Source: CAVRJC01 sp964505725 (GTDB lineage: Bacteria; Actinomycetota; Acidimicrobiia; IMCC26256; DASPTH01). From it: 64,000 nt of DNA. Position 1 is the first letter of the stretch. Every line of letters starts with the position of its first letter. This document shows positions 52,101 through 62,025 of this stretch, piece by piece. The notes beneath the pieces were generated by a model that did not search any database, was not told where the DNA came from, and worked only from the letters and a program-made list of their open reading frames with translations. Location of the stretch: positions 11,798 through 75,797 of the forward strand of contig CAZDJK010000085.1 of the NCBI GenBank assembly GCA_964505725.1. The letters are read 5' to 3'. Position numbers and translations under genes: made by a program.

Positions 52101-53503
52101 GCCGAGGCCTCGACCCTGCCACCCAGCGACTCGGGGTCCGGGGCGTGCCAGTGGTCGGGGTCGCGGATGAGTCGGTCCTGCTCCGCCGGCCCCCAGGTGT
52201 GCGGGACGTACGGGATCGCCGGCTCGTGGCGGCGGAGCACGCCGTCCACGACCCGCCATGCCTCCTCGACGCCGTCCTCCCGGGCGAACAGCAGTGACTC
52301 GCCCTCCATCGCGTCGCCGAGCAGACGGACGTACGGCGGCTCCTCGCCCGGGTGGTCGTCGCAGAAGAACAGCTCGACCTCCTGCCCCACGAACCCGTCG
52401 CCGGGCACCTTCACCCGCGCCCCGACCGCGATCGCGATCTTGGGGTTGAACTGGAAGCGGAGGTAATTGGTGTCGTGGGGCATGCGCTCGTACTCGGCGA
52501 AGACCCGTTGGGGCGGGCGGTGGAGCTCCACCCGCACCTCTGTGCACTCGCACGGCATCATCTTCCCGGCGCGGACGTAGAACGGCACGCCGTTCCAACG
52601 CCACGAGTCGATGTGGAGACGGACCGCGGCGAACGTGTCGACATCCGAGTCCGCGGCCACGCCGGGCTCGTCGCGGTAGCCGACGAATTGCCCCCGCACG
52701 AGGTCGCTCGGCCGGAGCGTCTCCATGGCGGAGAACACCTTCTCCTTCGCGTCGCGCAGCTCCTCCGCGCCCGGGCCCACCGGCGGCTCCATCGCCAGCA
52801 GCGCCACCGTCTGGAAGAGGTGGTTCTGGATCACGTCGCGCAGCGCGCCGACCGACTCGTAGAACGCGCCGCGTCCCTGTACGCCGAAGTCCTCGGCCAT
52901 GGTGATCTGCACCTGCCGGACGTAGTTGCGGTTCCAGATCGGCTCGAGGAAGGAGTTGGCGAAGCGGAAGTACAGGATGTTCTGGGTCGCTTCCTTGCCG
53001 AGGTAGTGGTCGATCCGGAAGATGCTCTGCTCGGGGAACACCGAGTGGAGCACCCCGTTTAGCTCGCGGGCCGACTGCAGGTCGCGCCCGAAGGGCTTCT
53101 CCACGATGACCCGGGCGTCGTCGGCACAACCCGAGCTCCCCAGTCCCTCGACCACGGTCTCGAACATGCTCGGCGGGATCGCGAGGTAGTGGATGGGGTG
53201 CCTCGCGTCTCCCAGCTCCTTCTTGAGCGTGGTGAACGTGGCGGCGTCGTTGTAGTTGCCGTCCACGTACCGGAGGAGCGACGTGAGGCGGTCGAACGCG
53301 GCGTGATCGTCGATCCCGCCGCCGTAGGTCTCGATGCTGTCGCGCGCACGCGTCCGCAGGTCCTCGACCGTCCACCTGGACGACGCGACGCCGATCACCG
53401 GGATGGACAGCTCGCCCCGCTTCACCATCGTGTACAGCGCGGGGAAGATCTTCTTACGTGCCAGATCGCCCGACATCCCGAAGAACACGAACGCGTCGGA
53501 CAT
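52097..53503 (-). CDS. zwf: glucose-6-phosphate 1-dehydrogenase (second copy)
   Basis: 468 residues. FFGMSGDLARKKIFPALY, VEKPFGRD and RIDHYLGKEATQN are intact. It uses the ATG at 53503, 11 bp after gnd's stop; the longer frame upstream is antisense-phase read-through in gnd. Together with gnd it gives the oxidative pentose phosphate steps. Shorter and clearly divergent from the island copy at 29.35 kb. Confidence 0.94.
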   Translation of the reverse strand: MSDAFVFFGMSGDLARKKIFPALYTMVKRGELSIPVIGVASSRWTVEDLRTRARDSIETYGGGIDDHAAFDRLTSLLRYVDGNYNDAATFTTLKKELGDARHPIHYLAIPPSMFETVVEGLGSSGCADDARVIVEKPFGRDLQSARELNGVLHSVFPEQSIFRIDHYLGKEATQNILYFRFANSFLEPIWNRNYVRQVQITMAEDFGVQGRGAFYESVGALRDVIQNHLFQTVALLAMEPPVGPGAEELRDAKEKVFSAMETLRPSDLVRGQFVGYRDEPGVAADSDVDTFAAVRLHIDSWRWNGVPFYVRAGKMMPCECTEVRVELHRPPQRVFAEYERMPHDTNYLRFQFNPKIAIAVGARVKVPGDGFVGQEVELFFCDDHPGEEPPYVRLLGDAMEGESLLFAREDGVEEAWRVVDGVLRRHEPAIPYVPHTWGPAEQDRLIRDPDHWHAPDPESLGGRVEASA

Positions 53504-53514
53504 GACGCGTGAAG

Positions 53515-54537
53515 TCACTTGGTACCTCCGAGCACCTCGTCGTGCCCCCCGAACTCCTTGCGCATCGCGGAGAGAATCTTGTCGGCGAAGTCCGCCTCGC
53601 CGCGCGACGTGAACCGCGCGAACAGTGCCGCGCTCAGCACGTCGACGGGGACGCCCTCGTCGACCGCGGCGTGCACCGTCCACCGGCCCTCGCCCGAGTC
53701 GGACACGCGACCCTCGAAGTCGGCCAGCTCGCCGCTGCGGGCGAACGCGTCGGCCGTGAGGTCGAGGAGCCACGACGCAACGACACTGCCGCGCCGCCAC
53801 ACCTCGGCGACCGCCGGGAGATCGAGGTCGTACTGGTAGTACTGCGGATCGCGCAGCGGCGCGGTCTCGGCATCGTGCGTACGTTGCTGCTTGCCCGCGT
53901 TGGCACCGCGCAGCACGTTCAACCCCTCGGCGTACGCGGCCATCAGCCCGTACTCGATGCCGTTGTGCACCATCTTCACGAAGTGCCCGGCGCCGTTCGG
54001 GCCGCAGTGGAGATAGCCCTGCTCGGCGGTGACCGGAGTTCCGCTCCGCGACGGGGTGCGGGGTGCGGCGTCGATCCCGGGGGCGATGGTGGCGAAGACC
54101 GGGTCGAGGTGCGCGACCACGTCGCCCTCGCCGCCGATCATGAGGCAGAAGCCCCGCTCGAAGCCGAACACGCCCCCGCTCGTGCCCACGTCGACGTAGT
54201 GCAGGCCCTTCGGCTTCAGCCGGGCGGCTCGGTCGATGTCGTCGCGGTAATAGGAGTTGCCGCCGTCGATCACGATGTCGCCGGGCTCGAGATGCCGCTC
54301 GAGCTCCGCGATCGTGCTGTCGACGAACGCGGCGGGCACCATGATCCACACCGCCCGGGGCTTCGTCAGCTTCGCGACGAAGTCAGCGATCGACGACGCG
54401 CCGGTCGCACCCTCGCCGGCGAGCTCCTTCACCGCCGCCGTGTCGACGTCGTAGCCGACGCACTCGTGGCCGTCGCGCATCAGCCGCCGAACGAGATTCG
54501 CGCCCATCCGGCCCAGCCCGATCATTCCGAGTTGCAC
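53515..54537 (-). CDS. gnd: 6-phosphogluconate dehydrogenase, decarboxylating (short GndA type)
   Basis: 340 residues of the short YqeC-like class. MQLGMIGLGRMGANLVRRL, VIDGGNSYYRDDI, VGTSGGVFGFERGFCLMIGG and GHFVKMVHNGIEYGLM are typical. Converts 6-phosphogluconate to ribulose 5-phosphate. Sits 66 bp after pgi and immediately before zwf. Confidence 0.94.
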   Translation of the reverse strand: MQLGMIGLGRMGANLVRRLMRDGHECVGYDVDTAAVKELAGEGATGASSIADFVAKLTKPRAVWIMVPAAFVDSTIAELERHLEPGDIVIDGGNSYYRDDIDRAARLKPKGLHYVDVGTSGGVFGFERGFCLMIGGEGDVVAHLDPVFATIAPGIDAAPRTPSRSGTPVTAEQGYLHCGPNGAGHFVKMVHNGIEYGLMAAYAEGLNVLRGANAGKQQRTHDAETAPLRDPQYYQYDLDLPAVAEVWRRGSVVASWLLDLTADAFARSGELADFEGRVSDSGEGRWTVHAAVDEGVPVDVLSAALFARFTSRGEADFADKILSAMRKEFGGHDEVLGGTK

Positions 54538-54603
54538 GGGCGTCTCCTTCCGTCGGGCCCAGCTTGCCAGCCGGGGCGCCGACCGGGCGAGGCCCGGAGG
54601 ACG

Positions 54604-56226
<1,623 letters not shown>

Positions 56227-56258
56227 TGTGCGTGACTCTACGCACCCGGTACGGAAGA

Positions 56259-57026
56259 ATGGCGGCCGTGACGACTGTGCTCGGGATCGACATCGGAGGC
56301 ACCGGCATCAAGGGCGCGCCGGTCAACACCGCGACCGGCGAGCTGCTCGCCGATCGCCACCGCCTGCTCACGCCGACTCCGGCGACCCCCGACGCGGTGG
56401 CCGACGTAGTGACCGAGGTGGTGGCGTTCTTCGACTGGAAGGGCGCCGCCGGCGCCACGTTCCCGGCCGTCGTGAAGAACGGGGTCGCGAAGACCGCGGC
56501 CAACGTGGACAAGGGCTGGGTCGGCACCGACGCCTCGAAGCTGTTCTCGTCCCGCATCGGCGCGCCGGTCACCGTGCTCAACGACGCCGACGCCGCAGGG
56601 ATCGCGGAGATGAAATTCGGCGTGGGCAAGGGCGTCGGCGGGGTCGTCATGATGGTAACGCTCGGCACCGGCATCGGCTCGGCGTTGTTCGTCGACGGGC
56701 GGCTGGTGCCGAACACCGAGCTCGGCCACCTGCCGCTCGAAGGGGTGGACGCGGAGAAGCGCGCGGCCGAGATCGTGCGGGAGAACGAGGGCCTGTCGTG
56801 GAAGCAGTGGGCGAAGCGGCTCGACGAGTACTTCGACCTCCTGGGACGGCTGTTCTCACCCGATCTCTTCATCGTCGGCGGGGGCGTGAGCAAGAAGGCC
56901 GACAAGTTCCTGCCCCATCTCACCAACGCCACGCGCATCGTGCCGGCACAGCTCCTCAACGAGGCCGGCATCGTCGGCGCGGCGGTCGCGCACACCCAAC
57001 GCTCGCCGAGCGCGCCCACCGACTGA
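56259..57026 (+). CDS. ppgK: polyphosphate glucokinase
   Basis: 255-residue ROK-type kinase: VLGIDIGGTGIKGAPVNTATGEL near the start, VLNDADAAGIAEM, VTLGTGIGSALF and ELGHLPLEG. Phosphorylates glucose with polyphosphate or ATP, an actinobacterial trait. ATG at 56259; a GTG nine bases on is also possible. Confidence 0.93.
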   Translation: MAAVTTVLGIDIGGTGIKGAPVNTATGELLADRHRLLTPTPATPDAVADVVTEVVAFFDWKGAAGATFPAVVKNGVAKTAANVDKGWVGTDASKLFSSRIGAPVTVLNDADAAGIAEMKFGVGKGVGGVVMMVTLGTGIGSALFVDGRLVPNTELGHLPLEGVDAEKRAAEIVRENEGLSWKQWAKRLDEYFDLLGRLFSPDLFIVGGGVSKKADKFLPHLTNATRIVPAQLLNEAGIVGAAVAHTQRSPSAPTD

Positions 57027-57081
57027 CCGCGCCGGGTATCCGAGCAGACCGGCTCGGGCACCCCGGTACGCTTTGGCGCCG

Positions 57082-58014
57082 ATGACCCGGGTCGGATTTC
57101 TCGGGCCTCACGGCACGTTCGCCGAAGAGGCGCTCCTCACACAACCGGACCTCGCCGCGGGTGAAGCGGTCCCGTTCCGTGATGTGCCTCACGTCATCAC
57201 CGCGGTCGAGCAACGGGCCGTCGACGTCGGGATCGTTCCCCTCGAGAACTCCATCGAGGGATCCGTCTCCGTCACCTTGGACACGCTCGCGTTCGACACG
57301 CAGCTGCTCGTCCAGCGAGAGGTCGACCTTCCCGTGTCGCTCAACCTGTGCGCGCCCAAGGGAACCCGGCTCTCCGACATCACCACCGTGGTGTCGCACC
57401 CGAACCCACTGGGGCAGACGCGTCTCTGGATGGCGCGCCACCTCCCCGACGCCACGAGTGTGGCCGCGAACTCCACCGCGGAGGCGGCGGAACAGGTCGC
57501 CCGCTCGAAGAAGAAGGGCATGGCCTCGATCGGGACGCGCGCGGGAGCCGACCGCGCCGGCCTCCACATCCTCGCCAAGGAGATCGAGGACCACCCCGGG
57601 AACCAGACCCGGTTCGTGATCGTCGGGTTCGGGATCCCGCCGGCGACAGGTCACGACAAGACGTCGATCGTGTGCTTCCAGCGCGAGGACAAGCCCGGAT
57701 CACTGCTCGCCATCCTCCAGGAGTTCTCGGCGCGCGCGATCAACCTGACCAAGCTCGAGTCGCGTCCGACGAAGCAGAACCTGGGCGACTACTGCTTCTT
57801 CATCGACTTCGAGGGGCACCTCGACGACGAGCTCGTCGCCGACTGCCTGCGCAACCTCGCGGCCAAGCAGGCCGAGGTGAAGTTCCTCGGCTCCTACCCG
57901 GTTGCCGGCGAGGACGGCCACGCGCGCCGCCGCGCCGCGACCCGCGCCTGGCGGGACGCTGGGCAGTGGCTCGACTCGCTGCGGTCGCAGGTGCGGCGCG
58001 AGGACGGGCAGTGA
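57082..58014 (+). CDS. pheA: prephenate dehydratase
   Basis: 310 residues. FLGPHGTFAEEAL, ENSIEGSVSVTLDTL, NQTRFVIVG (catalytic TRF) and a C-terminal ACT domain with LESRPTKQNLGDYCFFID for Phe feedback. Makes phenylpyruvate from prephenate. Start at ATG 57082. The stop overlaps serS's GTG by four bases. Confidence 0.94.
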   Translation: MTRVGFLGPHGTFAEEALLTQPDLAAGEAVPFRDVPHVITAVEQRAVDVGIVPLENSIEGSVSVTLDTLAFDTQLLVQREVDLPVSLNLCAPKGTRLSDITTVVSHPNPLGQTRLWMARHLPDATSVAANSTAEAAEQVARSKKKGMASIGTRAGADRAGLHILAKEIEDHPGNQTRFVIVGFGIPPATGHDKTSIVCFQREDKPGSLLAILQEFSARAINLTKLESRPTKQNLGDYCFFIDFEGHLDDELVADCLRNLAAKQAEVKFLGSYPVAGEDGHARRRAATRAWRDAGQWLDSLRSQVRREDGQ

Positions 58015-59261
58015 TCGACCTCAGGCGGCTCCGCGACGAGCCGGAGTACCGAACGGGCATCGAGCGCAAGCGGGTCGACCCGATGCTCGTTGACGACGTG
58101 CTCCACGCCGACGCTCGTCACCGCAACACCGAGCAGCTCGTGCTGGAGCTGCGCGCCCGGCAGAACGCGGCGTCGAAGAAGATCGGGAGCGCACCGCCGG
58201 AGGAGCGGCCGGCGAGGATCGCGGCGGCCGGCGCGCTGAAGGACGAGCTGCGCGACGCCGAGACCGAGCTGGCGGAAGCGGTCGCCGAGGTTCGGGCGCT
58301 CGCGCTCCAGCTGCCCAATCCGGCCGACCCCTCCGTGCCCGACGGCGGCGAGGACGACGGCGACGTCGTGCGGGTGGTCGGCGGGACTCCTGACGCACCC
58401 GCGCTCGACCACGAGGCGCTCGGCGCCTCCCTCGGGCTGATCGACAGCGACCACGCGGCCGAGGCGAGCGGGTCACGCTTCGCGTACCTCATGCGCGAAG
58501 CGGTGCTGCTCGAGCTCGCGCTCGTGCAGTGGGTCACCGGAATCGTGGCCGGCGAGGGCTTCGTGCCCGTCGTGCCGCCCGTGCTCGTGCGCGAACAGGC
58601 CATGGAGGAGGCGGGCTTCTTCCCCACCGATCGGGCGCAGGTGTACGAGATCGACGAGGACGAGCTGTTTCTCGTCGGCACCAGCGAGGTTCCGTTGAGC
58701 GCGTTGCACCGCGCGGAGATCCTCGACTCTGCGTCGCTGCCCCGCCGCTACGTCGGCGTGTCCACGTGCTTCCGTCGCGAGGCGGGGACCTACGGCAAGG
58801 ACACGCGGGGAATCTTCCGTGTGCACCAGTTCGACAAGGTCGAGATGTTCTCCTTCGCCAACCCCGACCACTCGTGGGACGAACACGAGACGCTGCTCGC
58901 GATCGAGGAGCGCATCGTCGCCGGGCTCGGCTTCCCGTACCGGGTGGTGAACATCGCGGCGGGCGATCTCGGGCCCGCGGCCGCGAAGAAGTACGACATC
59001 GAGGCGTGGCTCCCGTCGGAGGGCTGCTACCGGGAGCTCACCTCGTGCTCCAACTACCTCGACTATTCCGCGCGCCGGCTCGGGACGCGGGTGCGGGGCG
59101 ACGGCCCGAACCGGCTCGTCCATACGCTCAACGGCACCGCGTGCGCGATCGGCCGCACGCTCGTGTTCCTGCTCGAGCACTACCAGGACTCCGACGGCGG
59201 GCTCACGGTGCCCGAGGTGCTGCGGCCGCTCTGCGGCTTCGACCGCGTCGCACCCCGCTAG
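58011..59261 (+). CDS. serS: seryl-tRNA synthetase
   Basis: 416-residue class II synthetase. N-terminal coiled-coil arm residues 30-105, motif 2 FRREAGTYGKDTRGIFRVHQF, and motif 3 NGTACAIGRTLVFLLE. GTG start overlapping pheA. A tRNA-Ser follows 33 bp downstream, a neat pairing. Confidence 0.96.
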   Translation: MIDLRRLRDEPEYRTGIERKRVDPMLVDDVLHADARHRNTEQLVLELRARQNAASKKIGSAPPEERPARIAAAGALKDELRDAETELAEAVAEVRALALQLPNPADPSVPDGGEDDGDVVRVVGGTPDAPALDHEALGASLGLIDSDHAAEASGSRFAYLMREAVLLELALVQWVTGIVAGEGFVPVVPPVLVREQAMEEAGFFPTDRAQVYEIDEDELFLVGTSEVPLSALHRAEILDSASLPRRYVGVSTCFRREAGTYGKDTRGIFRVHQFDKVEMFSFANPDHSWDEHETLLAIEERIVAGLGFPYRVVNIAAGDLGPAAAKKYDIEAWLPSEGCYRELTSCSNYLDYSARRLGTRVRGDGPNRLVHTLNGTACAIGRTLVFLLEHYQDSDGGLTVPEVLRPLCGFDRVAPR

Positions 59262-59294
59262 TCGCGCGACGGACTGCCTCCTAGCCTGGTTGCC

Positions 59295-59379
59295 GGAGGG
59301 GTGCCAGAGCGGCCGAATGGGACGGTCTTGAAAACCGTTGAGGCGCAAGTCTCCGTGGGTTCGAATCCCACTCCCTCCG
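59295..59379 (+). tRNA. tRNA-Ser(TGA)
   Basis: 85 bases with a long variable arm: acceptor GGAGGGG/TCCCTCC, anticodon stem ACGGT/ACCGT with loop CTTGAAA (TGA), T-arm GTGGG-TTCGAAT-CCCAC. CCA is not encoded. The 250 bases after it (59380-59632) show no gene. Confidence 0.95.
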
Positions 59380-59632
59380 CTCGCTCGTTGTGATCTCCAC
59401 AACGGCTGCATCACCCCTGGTAGCGGCACGGATCGGGTGTCCGGTCGCACGTCCGATCGCTCGCTGAGCGAACGCGCCGCTTTCGAACTTTGCGCTCCTG
59501 ATCGTCCACCGCCGGTCAGGTCATCACTCGGTGAGCCGGCGGCGGCGTGCAGCGCATTCCCGCCGAGAATGTCGCCGTCGCGGGGTCCTCGAACCAACCA
59601 CGATCTGGAGGTCGTCGATCTGAGGCGTGGCC

Positions 59633-60547
59633 TCAGCGGGCCTTGGCGACCACTTCCTCACCGAACATGCGGATGTAGTCGAGGGCGGCGCCGAAGTCGT
59701 GCCGGGGATACGGGAACATCGTCCAGGTCACGCCGATGGCGGCCAGCTCACCGATGGCATCGAGGTGGTACTGGACGCTGTCGTCGGAGCTGATGAACTT
59801 GCCGGGCGTGATCGCCGAGACGTCGAATCCCTTCAGCGTGCGGCCGTTCGCCTCGAGCCGCTCGCCGAGCTGCTGGATGAGTTCGCCCAGGTGCTCGTTC
59901 GATGTGATTTGGCGCGTACGGGTTGTTCGCACGCTCGCCTCGCCCATCGTGTTCGGCGCCCAGCCATCGGCCCAGCGGGCCACCCGGTCGAGCGCCCGAC
60001 CGGTGTTGCCGGCCAACCAGTACGGCGGGTGCGGCAACTGGACCGGCTTCGGGTCGTGCCAGTTGCCGACGGCGGTGAAGTGGCGGCCTTGGAACTGGAA
60101 GTCGTCGTCGGTGAAGATGCCGTCCAAGGCCTCGAGACACTCGTCGAACAGCGCGCCCCGCTCGGCGAAGTCGACCCCGAGGGCCGCGAACTCGGAGCGC
60201 AGGTAGCCACTCCCGAGGCCGACGATGGCGCGTCCGTTGGACACGACGTCGAGGGTGGTGATGGCCTTCGCCAGCTGGAACGGGTTACGGAACCCTGCGA
60301 TCGCCATGTGTGACATCAATCGCATGGATGTCGTGAGACCAGCGCAGTACGCGAGGGCGACGAACGGTTCGAACGTGCCGTGACCGCCCAGCTCCATCCA
60401 CTTCTTCGATGGTGCCGGGTGCTCGCTGAACGTGACCGCGTCCATCCCCGCGGCCTCGGCGACACGCAGGAACTCGGCGATGTTCGCCGACTCGACGAAC
60501 GCGGCGCCTGCCCCGGGTCCGAAGGGGTATTCGGTCAGGAACTTCAT
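59633..60547 (-). CDS. LLM class F420-dependent oxidoreductase
   Basis: 304 residues: MKFLTEYPFGPGAGAAFVESANIAEFL, then LVVSNGRAIVGLGSGYLRSEFAALG-like core (TTLDVVSNGRAIVGLGSGY) and PPYWLAGNTGRALDRVARWADGW. ATG at 60547; an in-frame TTG lies six bases upstream. Last gene of the FAD-oxidoreductase operon, 10 bp after the acetoacetate-decarboxylase-family gene. Confidence 0.87.
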   Translation of the reverse strand: MKFLTEYPFGPGAGAAFVESANIAEFLRVAEAAGMDAVTFSEHPAPSKKWMELGGHGTFEPFVALAYCAGLTTSMRLMSHMAIAGFRNPFQLAKAITTLDVVSNGRAIVGLGSGYLRSEFAALGVDFAERGALFDECLEALDGIFTDDDFQFQGRHFTAVGNWHDPKPVQLPHPPYWLAGNTGRALDRVARWADGWAPNTMGEASVRTTRTRQITSNEHLGELIQQLGERLEANGRTLKGFDVSAITPGKFISSDDSVQYHLDAIGELAAIGVTWTMFPYPRHDFGAALDYIRMFGEEVVAKAR

Positions 60548-60557
60548 CCGCAAAATC

Positions 60558-61445
60558 TCACATGTAGGGAGAGTCGATCGCCTCGGCGCCGAGCACGCGG
60601 AGGATCGGCAGGTCGGCCAAGGTGTTCACGATGTGGAACTGGCTGGGCATGTCCTCCCAGCGGGCCTGATGGAACGTGAAGCTGCCGGTGCCTTCGCGGG
60701 TGTTCACGGGTGCTTCAGTGCGACCGGTGTGCGCGTTGTCGACCGAAGCCGATTCCTTCCAATACGTCGACAGGTCGTTGACGATCAGCTTGCTCACCTC
60801 CGCTCCCGGCCCATAACCGACCGGGATGTACTTGTACGTAACCTGCACGGCATTGGCCGCGTCGCCTCGAGGCTTGGGCTGCGGCTCGCCCAGACCGGTG
60901 ATCTCCATGTCGAAGAAGCGGAAGCCCAGCCACGACGCATTGAAGACGTACGAATCGCGACTGGTCCGGATGGGGAGGCTGACGTCGGCCCAGATCGCCG
61001 GCCAGCCGATGTCGTCGCGAGCCGTCATCACGAGGTCGGGCAGCGAGTCCCACTTCACCGCGTAGTAGTACCCGTCAACCGGTGTCTCGTCCCGCACGAC
61101 CGTCACCGGCACGCGCACCATCATCGACCGGTAGTCACGCCCCGCCAGCCAATAAGCCTCCTGCACATGGCCGACCGACACCTGCAGCTCCGGCTCGCCG
61201 CGGATGAGCACACCAGGAGGAAGGATCCTGCCGAGCCGCTCGCCGTCGGTGATCACCCGCACCCGGAACGTCGGTGACTTCCCAGGGTTCACGAAGCCGT
61301 GCTTGTCCGTCGGATGGTTCCGCTGGCTGGCCGCGCGTCCGAACCCCACCGGCATCCTGAACAAGGGTCGTTCCAACGCGCCGTCCGGCGACCCCGCCAA
61401 CCACTCAGCATCCGCCGTGGCCCAGTACTCCTCAGACTCGGACAT
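60558..61445 (-). CDS. acetoacetate decarboxylase family protein
   Basis: 295 residues from ATG 61445 (MSESEEYWATADAEWL). LGRILPPGVLIRGEPELQVSVGH, RSMMVRVPVTVVRDETPVDGYYYAVKW and DDIGWPAIWADVSLP fit the ADC fold. The catalytic Lys of true ADC is not obvious (AVKWDSL may hold it), so it may be a hydratase/aldolase-type relative. Lies 8 bp after the SnoaL-like gene. Confidence 0.78.
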   Translation of the reverse strand: MSESEEYWATADAEWLAGSPDGALERPLFRMPVGFGRAASQRNHPTDKHGFVNPGKSPTFRVRVITDGERLGRILPPGVLIRGEPELQVSVGHVQEAYWLAGRDYRSMMVRVPVTVVRDETPVDGYYYAVKWDSLPDLVMTARDDIGWPAIWADVSLPIRTSRDSYVFNASWLGFRFFDMEITGLGEPQPKPRGDAANAVQVTYKYIPVGYGPGAEVSKLIVNDLSTYWKESASVDNAHTGRTEAPVNTREGTGSFTFHQARWEDMPSQFHIVNTLADLPILRVLGAEAIDSPYM

Positions 61446-61453
61446 GACCCCGC

Positions 61454-61978
61454 TCAGACAGCAGGCTTTTGTCCTGATGCCATTGCCAGCATCCACGGCG
61501 CGATCGGGTTCTCCTTGGTGGGGCCTTCCAACCCGAGCTGGATCTGGTACAGGAGCGCGGTGTCGTAGTAGCTGTGCATCAAGATGACCTTGCCGTCGGC
61601 GAACTCCATGTGGTGGAGGAACCGGAGCTTCATCTCGGAGCCCTTGGCATCGTCGGCGATTGTGCCCCCGAGCGTGCTCCCGCTGAAGTACCCCTCGACG
61701 ATCGCGGTGTCGCCGACGATCCACAGGTTGGTGACCGTCTGCTTGAGGTCGAGGAAGTTCGCCTCGTCCTTCTCCAACGTCTGCACCAGGAAGTCCTTGC
61801 CCGCGCTCATGTCCGGGTCGACGAAGCACATCTCCGGATAGATCACGACGCAGTCGTCGTGGATCAGGGCGTTGTGGGCTTCGAAGTCCTTCTCCGAATA
61901 CGAACGGAACCACTCCGTGACGATGCTCTCGATCTCGCCCGGTGCGTGCTTGCTGTCGATGCCTGCGTTCTGCGTCAT
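61454..61978 (-). CDS. SnoaL-like NTF2-fold protein
   Basis: 174 residues: IVTEWFRSYSEKDFEAHNALIHDDCVVIYPE at the start, IVGDTAIVEGYFSG in the middle and FLHHMEFADGKVILMHSYYD, as in polyketide cyclase/isomerase-like proteins. AAGGAGG precedes the ATG. Probably acts on the product of the FAD oxidoreductase 47 bp upstream (inference). Confidence 0.82.
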   Translation of the reverse strand: MTQNAGIDSKHAPGEIESIVTEWFRSYSEKDFEAHNALIHDDCVVIYPEMCFVDPDMSAGKDFLVQTLEKDEANFLDLKQTVTNLWIVGDTAIVEGYFSGSTLGGTIADDAKGSEMKLRFLHHMEFADGKVILMHSYYDTALLYQIQLGLEGPTKENPIAPWMLAMASGQKPAV

Positions 61979-62025
61979 TGTGGCGCCTCCTTGTGCTCAG
62001 AATGATGAATGATGGATGTCGTTTC

